From the NCBI RefSeq assembly GCF_001463885.1, contig NZ_BBWQ01000020.1:124001-188000 (forward strand): a stretch of DNA of 64,000 nt. The letters run 5' to 3'. Below, piece by piece: positions 15,004 through 24,217 of this stretch (position 1 is its first letter; each line of letters begins with the position of its first letter). Source of the DNA: Aureimonas altamirensis (GTDB lineage: Bacteria > Pseudomonadota > Alphaproteobacteria > Rhizobiales > Rhizobiaceae). The notes under the pieces were generated by a model that searched no databases, was not told where the DNA came from, and worked only from the letters and a program-made list of their open reading frames with translations. The position numbers and the translations under genes are program-made.

Positions 15004-16833
15004 ATGGACGGGATTGGCTTGGTCATTTTCGGAAGAATCCTATTCGCGCTCGTGGCGCTGGCGCTGGCTGTCGTGGCGGGATTCCTGTTCGCCACCATCA
15101 TCACGGCCAATGGCGCGACCTGGCTGCATTTCGCCCAGGTCTGCCTGCTGATCGTCTGCTGCATGTGGCTGGCCTGGGGCTTTAACACCGCAGTTGCCGG
15201 CATCTTCTTCTCCAGAGGCAAGCCGAACCGGCGCGGTGGCGTGCTGGCGCCGGCCTCGGTCAACCGTTCGGCCGTCCTGGTGCCCGTGTACAACGAAGAC
15301 GCGGACGCCGTCATGGCGCGCGTTGCCGCCATGATCGAGGGCTTGCGGCGTATCCGCCGGCTCGAGGCGTTCGACTTCTTCGTCCTGTCGGACTCCACCA
15401 AGGCGGAATCCGTCGCGGCCGAGCGCAGGGCCGTCTTCGAGATCGCCGGCGCGCTGGAAACGGGGACGCATCTCTACTATCGCCACCGCGAAAAGAACAC
15501 CAACCGCAAGGCCGGCAATATCGGCGAGTTCGTCACCCAGCAGGGCGGCGCCTACACCTACATGATCGTGCTGGACGCAGACAGCCTGATGCGGCCCGAG
15601 ACGCTGGTCGAGATGGTTGCGCGGATGGACGACGACGACGAGCTGGCGCTGCTGCAGACACAGCCGCTCATCATCAACCGGCGCAGCCTGTTCGGCCGTG
15701 CGCTGCAATTCTCGGCGGCCCTGTACTCGCCCTTCTTCTCGCGCGGGATCGCGGCCCTGCAGGGCCGTGAAGGCCCGTTCTGGGGCCACAACGCGATCAT
15801 CCGCACCCGCGCCTTCGCGCAGAGCTGCGGGCTGCCGCATCTGTCGGGCCGCCCCCCCTTTGGCGGCCATATCCTGAGCCACGATTTCGTCGAGGCGGCG
15901 CTGCTGGCGCGCGACGGTTGGAAGGTGCGTGTCGATCCAGACCTCGAAGGCTCCTTCGAAGAGGCGCCGTCGAACCTGATCGAATATGCCAAGCGCGACA
16001 GGCGCTGGTGCCAGGGCAATCTGCAGCATGGCCGGCTGATCCCCGCGCCGCGCCTGCGCTTCTGGAGCCGCGTCGCGATGGTGTCCGGCATCATGGCCTA
16101 TGCCGCTTCGCCCATCTGGCTTCTGTTCCTCATCGTCTCGATGCTGGATCCCATCCTGGCGCCGGCGCCCAACTACTTCCCGGGCGACAGCCTGTTTCCC
16201 GTCTTCCCCCGCCCGGAAACCACCAAGGCGCTGCTGCTTCTGATCGGCATCTTCACGCTGCTGCTGCTGCCCAAGACGCTGATCGCCTTCCGCGCCGCCC
16301 TGTCGCACCGGGCGGCGCGCTTCGGCGGCTCCATCGCCGTTCTGGCGGGGGCCACGTGCGAACTTATCCTGACCAGCGCGCTCGCACCGATCATGATGCT
16401 GTTCCAGTCCAAGGCCGTTGCCGAAATCTTGATGGCGCGTGACAGCGGCTGGCCGTCCACCGACCGCGAGGACGAAGGCGTTCCACTGTCGGCTGCCTTT
16501 GCCGCAAGCTGGTGGATGGTCATCGTGGGCGCCATCCTGATGGTGACGAGCTACGTCTACACGCTGACGCTGTTCCTGTGGGTGCTGCCGATCGCCCTGC
16601 CGCTTGTCGTGGCGCCGCTGTTCATTTCGCTCACCGCAGATCCTGTGCTGGGAGACAAGGCACGGGCGCTTTCCATCTTCGCGACACCGTTCGAGATCGC
16701 TCCCGAACCGGTGATCCGCGCTTCCGAAGCATGGCACCAACGCCTTGCCGGCGCACAAAAAACACTATCTCAACCGCGAAGGGACCAGAGGACGGGTACG
16801 TCGGATCCTATCGAGACGCCCGCCAGAGGCTGA
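15004..16833 (+). CDS. opgH: Glucan biosynthesis glucosyltransferase H
   Basis: A 609-residue inner-membrane family 2 glucosyltransferase that polymerises glucose from UDP-glucose for periplasmic glucans. Two N-terminal helices (about 6-28 and 38-65) precede the cytosolic catalytic domain: VPVYNEDADAV, VLDADS (DXD, about residue 194), ILSHDFVEAAL (catalytic Asp, about 300) and RDRRWCQGN (RxxRW/QxxRW-type, about 335). Several membrane helices follow to about 560. It is shorter at the N-terminus than the E. coli protein. The start ATG 15004 has no strong ribosome site. It is followed by opgC after 13 bp. Confidence 0.93.
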   Translation: MDGIGLVIFGRILFALVALALAVVAGFLFATIITANGATWLHFAQVCLLIVCCMWLAWGFNTAVAGIFFSRGKPNRRGGVLAPASVNRSAVLVPVYNEDADAVMARVAAMIEGLRRIRRLEAFDFFVLSDSTKAESVAAERRAVFEIAGALETGTHLYYRHREKNTNRKAGNIGEFVTQQGGAYTYMIVLDADSLMRPETLVEMVARMDDDDELALLQTQPLIINRRSLFGRALQFSAALYSPFFSRGIAALQGREGPFWGHNAIIRTRAFAQSCGLPHLSGRPPFGGHILSHDFVEAALLARDGWKVRVDPDLEGSFEEAPSNLIEYAKRDRRWCQGNLQHGRLIPAPRLRFWSRVAMVSGIMAYAASPIWLLFLIVSMLDPILAPAPNYFPGDSLFPVFPRPETTKALLLLIGIFTLLLLPKTLIAFRAALSHRAARFGGSIAVLAGATCELILTSALAPIMMLFQSKAVAEILMARDSGWPSTDREDEGVPLSAAFAASWWMVIVGAILMVTSYVYTLTLFLWVLPIALPLVVAPLFISLTADPVLGDKARALSIFATPFEIAPEPVIRASEAWHQRLAGAQKTLSQPRRDQRTGTSDPIETPARG

Positions 16834-16846
16834 AAGTCGAACAGCC

Positions 16847-18058
16847 ATGAGCCTACATGACAGCGTCTTTCTCCGTCCGGAGCGAGACTACAGGATCGAT
16901 TTTTTCCGCGGCGTGGCGCTGGTGATGATCTTCATCAACCACATACCGGGCGTTCTGTGGGAAAATTTCACGAGCCGCAATTTCGGCTTTTCCGACTCGG
17001 CCGAAGTCTTCGTCTTCCTGGCCGGCGTCGCCAGCGCTTTCGCCTATGGGCGGCTCTTCCTTCAAGGTTCGCCGCTGATCGCATCGCTGAAGGCGGCCCG
17101 GCGCGCGGGCGTTCTCTATCTCGTGCACATCGCCCTTACCATGGCGGTCATCTCGCTGTTCATCTGGTTCGCGCTGGCGCTCGGCAAGGGAGATATCCTC
17201 CGCCAGATCGGGCTGGGCCCCCTTCTGACGCAGCCTCTCGATGCGCTGTACGGCATCGCCACCCTCGGCAACCAGCTCGGCTACCTGAATATCCTGCCGC
17301 TCTACGCCGCGCTGCTGCTGATGCTGCCGCTCATGCTGCTCGGCATACGATGGATCGGGCTGAAAGGGTTTATCGTCGCTTCGGTTGCCGTCTGGCTGGT
17401 CGTCGGCCTCACGCGGCTCAACATTCCCAACTACCCCAATGCCGGCGGATGGTTCTTCAACCCGTTCTCCTGGCAGCTCATCTTCGCCCTCGGCCTCTAT
17501 ACCGGCTTCCAGAAGCTGCGCGGCCAGCCGGCGCTGCCCTACTCGCCAAGGCTGTACGTGCTGGCGCTGGGCTTTCTGGCATTCTCCTGGGCCTTCGTCG
17601 GCTTCGGCTGGTGGTCGGTGGAGCGGATGATCCCGCTGCCGTCCCTCTTTGTCGGCTTCGACAAGACCTACATGTCCATTCCGCGCCTTCTGCACCTTAT
17701 CGCGCTTGTCTACGTCTTCGCCCATGCGCCGAAGATGTCGCCTTTCAGCCGCGTCGGCGCCGCCAATCCGTTGACCATGCTCGGGCGCCACTCATTGCCG
17801 GTCTTTGCCGTCGGCACCTTCCTGTCGCTGCTGGCGCAGGCGCTGCGCTTCGGCAACGACACGACGTTGGCCTACGATACGGTGCTGGTAACAGGTGGCC
17901 TCGCCATCCAGTTCGCATTGGCGCGCTATCTCGATTGGTGGCACGTCGCCTCGAAACCGCAGAAGGCCGTGCGCGCCAACGCGGCCACGCGGACGGAGCA
18001 GCCGCGCGACGCCCAGCCCGCCAAGGCCATGGCGCCGGCCGCGCGGCGCACCCCATGA
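16847..18058 (+). CDS. opgC: Glucan-modifying membrane protein OpgC
   Basis: A 403-residue polytopic membrane protein of the OpgC family, related to acyltransferase 3 proteins. The signature N-terminus DYRIDFFRGVALVMIFINH is followed by FGFSDSAEVFVFLAGV and about ten helices. OpgC adds succinyl (or similar) groups to periplasmic glucans, making them anionic. The C-terminal 40 residues are an Ala/Arg/Pro-rich tail. ATG 16847 lies 13 bp after opgH; upstream in-frame sequence overlaps opgH and lacks family similarity. The opgG-orf104-opgH-opgC order points to one transcription unit. Confidence 0.92.
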   Translation: MSLHDSVFLRPERDYRIDFFRGVALVMIFINHIPGVLWENFTSRNFGFSDSAEVFVFLAGVASAFAYGRLFLQGSPLIASLKAARRAGVLYLVHIALTMAVISLFIWFALALGKGDILRQIGLGPLLTQPLDALYGIATLGNQLGYLNILPLYAALLLMLPLMLLGIRWIGLKGFIVASVAVWLVVGLTRLNIPNYPNAGGWFFNPFSWQLIFALGLYTGFQKLRGQPALPYSPRLYVLALGFLAFSWAFVGFGWWSVERMIPLPSLFVGFDKTYMSIPRLLHLIALVYVFAHAPKMSPFSRVGAANPLTMLGRHSLPVFAVGTFLSLLAQALRFGNDTTLAYDTVLVTGGLAIQFALARYLDWWHVASKPQKAVRANAATRTEQPRDAQPAKAMAPAARRTP

Positions 18059-18081
18059 CCCCAGCCGGATAAGCAAGCCAG

Positions 18082-18276
18082 ATGTACAGCGATTCCAACC
18101 ATCCGTTCTTCAAGCCGCTGTGGCGGCGCGTGCTGATCGTCGGCTCGTGTCTGGTCTGGTCCGGCTTCGAGTGGTGGAACGGCGAGCAGCTCTGGGGCGC
18201 GATCACGCTGGCGATCGCGGCCTATGGCATCTTCGCCCTGTTCATCAACTACAAGGCACCGCCCGAAAGCGAGTAG
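18082..18276 (+). CDS. Small two-helix membrane protein, unknown function
   Basis: A 64-residue protein starting MYSDSNHPFFKPLWRR with two hydrophobic helices (about 17-29 and 35-55) and a short acidic tail. It follows opgC by 23 bp on the same strand and ends 7 bp before the convergent cobT. It resembles small rhizobial inner-membrane proteins in general character but I cannot name a family. Its position suggests co-transcription with the opg genes. Confidence 0.7.
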   Translation: MYSDSNHPFFKPLWRRVLIVGSCLVWSGFEWWNGEQLWGAITLAIAAYGIFALFINYKAPPESE

Positions 18277-18283
18277 CGCCGGC

Positions 18284-19306
18284 TCAGTCGGCGGCGCGGT
18301 CGGAAACGCCGGCCTGCGCAAAGGTCGCCATGCCGTTGTGGCAGGCCACCGCCGCCTTCACCATCGCAGCGGCCAGTGCCGCGCCCGTGCCTTCGCCCAG
18401 CCGCATGCCGAGCGCCAGCAGGGGCACCTTGCCCATCGCCTGCAAGGCGCGCTGGTGGCCGGGTTCGGCGGACACATGGCCGAACAGGCAGTGATCGATC
18501 GTATCCGGAGCCAGCTTGTACAGGACGGCGGCGGCGGCCGTCGCCACGAAGCCGTCCACGATAACCGGCACGCGCTGCATCCGGGCCGCCAGTATGGCGC
18601 CTCCCATGGCGGCGATTTCCCGTCCGCCAAGCCGGCGCAGCGCTTCGAGCGGATCTGCGGCATGGCGTCCATGAAGGTCTATCGCCTCCTGCACGAGGGC
18701 GGTCTTGCGCGCCATGCCGGCACTGTCATGGCCGGTGCCCGGCCCCACCCAGTCGCGCGCGGTGCCACCGAACAGGGCCGCGAAAAGCGCGCTGGCCACC
18801 GCCGTATTTCCGATCCCCATTTCGCCGATGCACAGAAGGTCGGGTTCGCCCGCAAGGCACTCCATGCCGTAGGCCATGGTGGCGGCGCAATCGCGCTCCG
18901 ACAATGCCGGCTCCAGCGTGATGTCGCCGGTAGGGTAGTCGAGCGCGAGGTCGAATATCTTGAGGCCAAGGTCGAACGTGGCGCAGATCTGGTTGATGGC
19001 GGCGCCGCCCGCAGCGAAGTTTTCCACCATCTGGCGCGTCACCTCGGGCGGGAAGGCCGAAGCGCCCCGCGCGGCAATCCCGTGATTGGCGGCAAAGACC
19101 GCGACGACGGGCCGGTTGACGGTGGGGGCCCGTCCCTGCCAGGCAGCCATCCATTCGGCGATATCCTCCAGCCGGCCAAGAGAGCCGGAGGGTTTCGTCA
19201 GTTCTTCCTGGCGGTGGCGTGCATCGTGCCGGGCACGTCCGTCCTGCTGCGGCATCTGCCGGACGAGGGCGCGGATATCGTCGAAGGGAAGGCCGGTGGC
19301 GGACAT
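18284..19306 (-). CDS. cobT: Nicotinate-nucleotide-dimethylbenzimidazole phosphoribosyltransferase
   Basis: A 340-residue enzyme that makes alpha-ribazole phosphate from nicotinate mononucleotide and 5,6-dimethylbenzimidazole, the lower-ligand branch of cobalamin synthesis (called cobU in Pseudomonas denitrificans). Visible motifs are TKPSGSLGRLE, FAANHGIAARGASAFPPEV, GEMGIGNTAVASAL and the catalytic-end motif GMRLGEGTGAALA. The ATG at 19306 is preferred; a GTG eight codons upstream is possible. It runs divergently from cobS, 108 bp apart, a gap with no visible riboswitch. Confidence 0.94.
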   Translation of the reverse strand: MSATGLPFDDIRALVRQMPQQDGRARHDARHRQEELTKPSGSLGRLEDIAEWMAAWQGRAPTVNRPVVAVFAANHGIAARGASAFPPEVTRQMVENFAAGGAAINQICATFDLGLKIFDLALDYPTGDITLEPALSERDCAATMAYGMECLAGEPDLLCIGEMGIGNTAVASALFAALFGGTARDWVGPGTGHDSAGMARKTALVQEAIDLHGRHAADPLEALRRLGGREIAAMGGAILAARMQRVPVIVDGFVATAAAAVLYKLAPDTIDHCLFGHVSAEPGHQRALQAMGKVPLLALGMRLGEGTGAALAAAMVKAAVACHNGMATFAQAGVSDRAAD

Positions 19307-19414
19307 GAAGCGAGACTTTCGGAGTGGCACGATCTAACTGGCCGGTGATAGGCAATCGCGGCGGGCGAAGCAAACGGCTTGCATGCGGACGCCGGCGCGG
19401 CGAAAGCTGGCTCC

Positions 19415-20191
19415 ATGATCCAGCCTGTCGCCAGCCTCCTGCGTGCCCTGTCCTTCCTCAGCCGTTTTCCGGCGCTGTCCGGGGCCTTTCACGGCGGGCC
19501 GCACCCGCTGGCAGCGGATGCGCCGTCCTTTCCGGTGGTGGGGCTGATCGTCGGGCTTTTGCCCGCCGTGCTGCTGGTACTGGCGATGGCGGCGGGCCTT
19601 GCCCCCGTTACCGCCTCCCTCCTTGCCCTGGCGCTTCTGGTGGCTTCCACAGGCGCCCTGCACGAAGACGGGCTCGGCGACACGGCGGACGGCCTGTTCG
19701 GCCATGCGGACAAAGACCGTGCGCTTGCCATCATGAAGGACAGCCGCATCGGAACCTATGGCGTTCTGGCGCTGGCATTCGCGCTTTTGCTGCGCATCGC
19801 GCTTCTGGCGGAGGTGGCCGACGCCAGTCCGCTTGCAGCGGCCTGTGCCCTGCTGGCGGCGGCAGCGGCCAGCCGTGGCGGCATGGGCCTGTTGTGGGCT
19901 TCCCTGCCGTCCGCGCGCCCGGACGGCATTGCCGACAGCCTGGGAAGGCCAACGCGGCGGCAGGGGCTCTGGTCCGTTGCGCTGGGCCTTGTATCGGGCA
20001 TCCTGTTGGGCCTGCCGGCGGCCGGGCTTGCCGGCATTGCCATCGCGGCCGCGATCTCGACGGGCGTTTATCTGTGGTTCCGGTCCGTCCTGCGCCGTCG
20101 CCTGGGCGGGCAGACGGGCGACACTTTGGGCGCCTGCCAGCAGTTGCTGGAAATCGCGATCCTACTGGGCCTGGCGCTCGGCTCAGGCTGA
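19415..20191 (+). CDS. cobS: Adenosylcobinamide-GDP ribazoletransferase (cobalamin synthase)
   Basis: A 258-residue inner-membrane enzyme that joins alpha-ribazole to adenosylcobinamide-GDP, the last joining step (cobV in the Pseudomonas naming). The family motif HEDGLGDTADGLFGHADKDRALAIMKDSRIGTYG is present around residues 80-115 as separate sub-motifs HEDGLGDTADG and DSRIGTYG. Six or so hydrophobic helices fill the rest. The start at 19415 gives the normal length; an upstream ATG at 19379 adds 12 residues without family similarity. It converges on cobD with a 9-bp overlap. Confidence 0.92.
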   Translation: MIQPVASLLRALSFLSRFPALSGAFHGGPHPLAADAPSFPVVGLIVGLLPAVLLVLAMAAGLAPVTASLLALALLVASTGALHEDGLGDTADGLFGHADKDRALAIMKDSRIGTYGVLALAFALLLRIALLAEVADASPLAAACALLAAAAASRGGMGLLWASLPSARPDGIADSLGRPTRRQGLWSVALGLVSGILLGLPAAGLAGIAIAAAISTGVYLWFRSVLRRRLGGQTGDTLGACQQLLEIAILLGLALGSG

Positions 20192-21139
20192 GGCGAACAC
20201 CAGCAGGACGGCAATCGCCAAAAGCGCGCTGCATGTGCGGCCATAAAGGGCCAGTGCCCGGCCGATATCGGCGATCCGCGCTTCTCTTCGGCCCTCTTGG
20301 TTAAGGCAGGGCGCATCGACCGAAAGCGCGCCATAGCGGCGCGGCCCGCCGAGCGACAGGCCCAGCGCCGCGGCCATCGCCGCCTCCGGCCAACCCGCGT
20401 TCGGAGATCGGTGCATCGGCGCGTCCCGCCTTGCGATGCGCCAGGCGCGCCGATCCACGGCGACAAGCGCGAACAACAGCGCCGTCAACCGTGCAGCGGG
20501 CCAGTTGACCAGGTCGTCCAGCCGTGCCGCACCCATGCCGAAGGCCCGGTGGCGCGCGCTCATATGGCCGATCATCGAATCCGCGGTGTTGATCATCTTG
20601 TAGGCGAAAAGGCCCGGCAGGCCGAACAGCGCCGCATAGATGAACGGCGCGATCACGCCGTCGGACGTGTTTTCCGCAAGGCTTTCGATTGCCGCCCGGC
20701 AGACACCGGCATCGTCCAGCTGGTCCGGGTCCCGCCCGACGATCATCGATACCGCATGGCGGCCATCGGCAAGCGAACGGGACAACCCGGTGGCCACCGC
20801 CGCAACGTGCTGGCGCAGGCTGCCTTGCGCCACGAAGATGGCGATGACGCAGGCTTCCAGCGCAAGTCCGGGCGGGCCCAGAAGGGAAAGGCCCCATTGC
20901 ATGCCAAGCCCGATCAGGGCCGCCGCCGCCGTCAGCAGACATATGGCGACGATCCCGGCATGGCGTCGGCGCCGCTCCGGCAGGGCGGCGTCGTTCCAGG
21001 CGCGGTCGAGCCGATCGATCGCCGCCCCGAACAGCGCCACCGGATGCGGCACATGGCGCCACAGCCATGGCGGATCGCCCACAAGCCTGTCCAGAAGAAC
21101 TCCCGCCAACAGGGCGATGGCCGAGCCGCCTAGCAGCAT
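20183..21139 (-). CDS. cobD: Adenosylcobinamide-phosphate synthase, CobD/CbiB
   Basis: A 318-residue integral membrane protein that attaches (R)-1-amino-2-propanol phosphate to adenosylcobyric acid. Typical parts are LDRLVGDPPWLWRHVPHPV near the N-terminus, RDPDQLDDAGVCRAAIESLAENTSDGVIAP in the middle (positions about 135-165) and the INTADSMIGHMSARHRAFG loop. The ATG at 21139 is used because it overlaps the cobC stop by 10 bp; an upstream extension would run deep into cobC. It is the last gene of cobB-cobC-cobD, which supply and use the aminopropanol arm. Confidence 0.93.
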   Translation of the reverse strand: MLLGGSAIALLAGVLLDRLVGDPPWLWRHVPHPVALFGAAIDRLDRAWNDAALPERRRRHAGIVAICLLTAAAALIGLGMQWGLSLLGPPGLALEACVIAIFVAQGSLRQHVAAVATGLSRSLADGRHAVSMIVGRDPDQLDDAGVCRAAIESLAENTSDGVIAPFIYAALFGLPGLFAYKMINTADSMIGHMSARHRAFGMGAARLDDLVNWPAARLTALLFALVAVDRRAWRIARRDAPMHRSPNAGWPEAAMAAALGLSLGGPRRYGALSVDAPCLNQEGRREARIADIGRALALYGRTCSALLAIAVLLVFASA

Positions 21140-22122
21140 AGTGCGCCCGCAAGACGTTCGGCCTCGATCTCGTTCCGGATGTTTCCGAAGCGAAGCCAGG
21201 CCGGTTCGTATGCGAAGGGGCGTGTCAGGATATGACACGTCGCGAGCCGCTCGAAGAGCGCCGCTGCCCTGTCATCCCGGACAAGGGTAAACATCGCCGT
21301 GCCCCCAAGGATGGAAAGCCCGGCGGCGGACAGCGTTTGCCGCGTCATACGCGCCTGCGCCTCCAGCCGTGCCCTCACCGCGCCTGTCTGCGTCTCGGCC
21401 CGCAGCGCGGCCGCACCCACGGCCATGGCCGGCCCGGACACGGCCCATGGCCCGAGGCGGGCCGCGATCTGCCCGGCAAGCTCGGCGCCGCACAAGGCAA
21501 AACCCAGCCGAAGGCCCGCATATCCGAAATATTTGCCAAAGGACTTGAGTACGAGAATAGGCAGTTGCCCCGCCGTGTCGCCCGCAAGGCTGCAGACAGG
21601 GTCGGCATCGGCGAAAGCTTCGTCCACGACAAGAAGGCCGTTCTGTCTCTGAAGGCGCTCCGCCAGGGCCAGCAGCGCCGGCCGGTCGTATCGCCGCCCA
21701 TCCGGGTTGTTCGGATTGACGACGACGACCAGCGATGCGTCGGCGGGCATATCATCGAGACCGGCGCATGCGACGGCGTCATGGCCCGCGAGGACAAGCG
21801 CGTGCCTGTGTTCCTCATAGGTCGGAGACAGGATCGCCGCGCGGCGCGGCGCAAACAGGTGCGGCCACAATCCGATAAGCGCCTGCGTTCCCGGCGCGGC
21901 GACGACGCTGCCGGCCGCACCGTAGAAGGCACGGGCCGCATCCACCAGCGCGGCGTCGTCGGCCGCCTCCGGCAGCCGTGTCCACGCATCCGGCGCGATC
22001 TGCGGAAGGGGCAGCGGTTGCGGGTTGATGCCGGTGGACAGATCGAGCCAGTCGGCACGCCGGCCGCCCCAGCGGGCGATGGCTGCGTCGAGGGCTCCGC
22101 CATGTTTCAACGCCGCGTCCAT
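21130..22122 (-). CDS. cobC: L-threonine-O-3-phosphate decarboxylase CobC
   Basis: A 330-residue class I/II aminotransferase-fold enzyme that decarboxylates threonine phosphate to aminopropanol phosphate for the nucleotide loop. Motifs are HGG near residue 7, LSTGINP (29-35), VVNPNNPDGR (134-143), DEAFAD and the PLP lysine K197 in SFGKYFGYAGLRLG. It overlaps the upstream cobB stop by one base (TGATG) and the downstream cobD start by 10 bp, so the three are coupled. The product feeds CobD directly. Confidence 0.93.
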   Translation of the reverse strand: MDAALKHGGALDAAIARWGGRRADWLDLSTGINPQPLPLPQIAPDAWTRLPEAADDAALVDAARAFYGAAGSVVAAPGTQALIGLWPHLFAPRRAAILSPTYEEHRHALVLAGHDAVACAGLDDMPADASLVVVVNPNNPDGRRYDRPALLALAERLQRQNGLLVVDEAFADADPVCSLAGDTAGQLPILVLKSFGKYFGYAGLRLGFALCGAELAGQIAARLGPWAVSGPAMAVGAAALRAETQTGAVRARLEAQARMTRQTLSAAGLSILGGTAMFTLVRDDRAAALFERLATCHILTRPFAYEPAWLRFGNIRNEIEAERLAGALCC

Positions 22123-23420
22123 CAGGCGGCGCCGTCGATCACATGCAGGAAAGAGCCCATGACCCGGCCTCGATACAGGCCAAGGGGCCCCAAGGCCTGC
22201 CCCGTCGCGTCACTGGCGTGGAAAAGCCGGCCTGCATCGCCCTCCGACAGGATCGAGGCATAGTGGAATTCGTGGGCCGTCACGGCCGAAGTCCAGAAAG
22301 GCGCATCGTTTGTAGGCGTTGCCTGCCTGTAACCCAGATGCCGGCGCGGTGCCTTAAAACTCGTTTCCAACGGCAGCATGCCCAGCATCGCATGCCGGGT
22401 GCCTTCGCCGTCCACCAGGCCATCGCCCAGCACCATATAGCCTCCGCATTCGCCATAGACGAGCGCGCCCCGCATTGCCGAACCGGTCATACCGGCACGG
22501 AAGGCGGCCGCGCCGGAAATGCGCCCCGCATGCAGTTCCGGATAGCCTCCCGGCAGGTAGACGGCGTCCGCGCCGATATCCGGCGCTTCGTCGGCCAGCG
22601 GCGAGAAGAACGACAGCTCCGCACCGGCCTCCCGCCAGCCGGCCAGCAGATGCGGGTAGGCAAAGGCAAAGGCGTCGTCCCGCGCCACTGCAATGCGCGC
22701 GCCGGGCGGCGGCAGCCGGTCCACGTGCTCATTGCCGGCCGGTATCGCCGCGCGCCTGGAGACGTTCAGCAACCCATCGATGTCCAGCGCCGCCTCCAGC
22801 CAATCGGCGGCACGGTCGCACAGGCGCTCGACGGCCTCCAACTCCTGCGCGCGGACCAGGCCGAGATGGCGGGACGGGATCGCCAGCGACGGCTCTGCCG
22901 GAAGCGCCGCCAGAATGGGGATCGCCAGGGGTTCCAGCGCCGCGCGCAACATCGTCTCGTGGCGCTGGCTGGCGACGCGGTTGAGGATGAGCCCGTCGAT
23001 GCCGACCGCCGGGTCGTGCATGGCGAAGCCACGCACCAGCGCCGCCACGGACTGCGCCTGGCGGGCGCAATCGATCACCAGGATAACGGGCAGACCCAGC
23101 ATTTGCGCCAGCGCCGCGGCAGAGCCCCGGCCGTTGGCCGCACCATCGAAGAGGCCCATGGCGCCCTCGACGGCAAGGAGGCCGTCGCCGCGCCCTGCAA
23201 GGCGCAGGATCGTCTGCGGCTGCATGGCATACGCGTCGAGATTGACACTGTCGCGCCCACACGCGAGGCGGTGGAAACCGGGGTCGATATAGTCCGGGCC
23301 CGACTTGGCGGGCGTCACGGGAATGCCGCGCCGGGCAAGCAGGCGCAGCAGCGCCAGCGTCACCAGCGTCTTGCCGCATCCCGAAGCCGGGGCCGATATG
23401 AGAATACCCTGTCGCGCCAT
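22122..23420 (-). CDS. cobB: Hydrogenobyrinate/cobyrinate a,c-diamide synthase
   Basis: A 432-residue two-domain amidase that uses ATP and glutamine to amidate the a and c side chains of the corrin ring. The N-terminal dethiobiotin-synthetase-like domain has the P-loop PASGCGKT (11-18) and SGPDYIDPGFH (40-50); the C-terminal type 1 glutamine amidotransferase domain has GGYPELHA (291-298) and nucleophile Cys325 in GECGGYMVLG. In an aerobic pathway its product is the substrate of CobN. Its start codon lies only 17 bp from the divergent cobK start. Confidence 0.94.
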   Translation of the reverse strand: MARQGILISAPASGCGKTLVTLALLRLLARRGIPVTPAKSGPDYIDPGFHRLACGRDSVNLDAYAMQPQTILRLAGRGDGLLAVEGAMGLFDGAANGRGSAAALAQMLGLPVILVIDCARQAQSVAALVRGFAMHDPAVGIDGLILNRVASQRHETMLRAALEPLAIPILAALPAEPSLAIPSRHLGLVRAQELEAVERLCDRAADWLEAALDIDGLLNVSRRAAIPAGNEHVDRLPPPGARIAVARDDAFAFAYPHLLAGWREAGAELSFFSPLADEAPDIGADAVYLPGGYPELHAGRISGAAAFRAGMTGSAMRGALVYGECGGYMVLGDGLVDGEGTRHAMLGMLPLETSFKAPRRHLGYRQATPTNDAPFWTSAVTAHEFHYASILSEGDAGRLFHASDATGQALGPLGLYRGRVMGSFLHVIDGAA

Positions 23421-23433
23421 GATCCCCGACGCT

Positions 23434-23439
23434 TATAAT
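23434..23439 (+). promoter_or_regulatory. Possible -10 box (TATAAT) giving leaderless cobK mRNA
   Basis: TATAAT matches the sigma-70 -10 consensus exactly and lies in the 17-bp cobB-cobK gap, running into cobK's first listed ATG. A start of transcription seven or eight bases further would fall on the ATG at 23447, producing a leaderless message. The -35 position (near 23411-23416) is a poor match, so this is tentative. Confidence 0.35.
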
Positions 23440-24217
23440 GATCGTGATGCACAACGCCAGCCAGACCCTGCTGCTGATTGCCGGAACGAGCGAGGCGCGC
23501 GCCTTGTCGGAGGCGATCGCGCGGGACATGCCGAAGGCGCGCCTGATCGTGTCGCTTCTGGGCGCGACCGAAAAACCGGCCGCCTATGCCGGCTCGGTGC
23601 GGACGGGCGGCTTCGGCGGGGTTGCCGGCCTGGCCGATTTTCTACGCGCCGAGAATGTCACGCATCTTGTCGATGCGGCGCACCCCTTCGCCACGGGCAT
23701 GCACCGCAACGCAGCGGCGGCGGCGGCCAGCACGGGCGTGCCTTATCTGGCGGTGGTCCGTCCCGAATGGCCGGCAAGGCCGAACTGGCATGAGGTCGAC
23801 TGCCTGCGGGCGGCAAGTACGGCGCTGCCGCACGGCGCGAGGCCTTTCCTGGCGCTGGGGCAGCGCCATCTGGCGCCGTTCCGCCACCGCGCAGACCTGA
23901 GGCCCGTTCTGCGCATGGCGCAGGCGCCGCAGACGCCGCCGCCCTTCCCTGCAGAGATCGTCATCGGGCCGCCCTTGCGGACAGCGAACGAAGAGCAGGC
24001 GCTTTTCCGACGGTACGGCGTGACGCATCTCGTCTGCCGCAATTCGGGCGGGCAGGCCGGCATCGCGAAGCTCGACGCCGCAGAGACGCTCGGCCTGCCC
24101 GTCCTGATGATCCGGCGGCCGGCAATGGCGTCGCCCGCCCAAGCGGACAGCCTTCAGGCCGCTTTGGACTGGCTTCTGTTCGGCGAAGATAGCAACGACG
24201 GCGGCGTCGGGCGCTAG
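23438..24217 (+). CDS. cobK: Precorrin-6A reductase
   Basis: A 259-residue NADPH-dependent reductase acting on precorrin-6A in corrin ring synthesis. The N-terminal nucleotide-binding part reads LLLIAGTSEARALSEAI; later motifs include TGGFGG, VDAAHPFATGMHRNAA and VCRNSGGQAGIAKLDAA. The protein starts at ATG 23438 or, more likely if the TATAAT at 23434-23439 is a -10 box, at ATG 23447 (256 residues). It is divergent from cobB and its stop overlaps the convergent cobM stop by 4 bp, so it is a lone gene that needs its own promoter. Confidence 0.92.
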   Translation: MIVMHNASQTLLLIAGTSEARALSEAIARDMPKARLIVSLLGATEKPAAYAGSVRTGGFGGVAGLADFLRAENVTHLVDAAHPFATGMHRNAAAAAASTGVPYLAVVRPEWPARPNWHEVDCLRAASTALPHGARPFLALGQRHLAPFRHRADLRPVLRMAQAPQTPPPFPAEIVIGPPLRTANEEQALFRRYGVTHLVCRNSGGQAGIAKLDAAETLGLPVLMIRRPAMASPAQADSLQAALDWLLFGEDSNDGGVGR

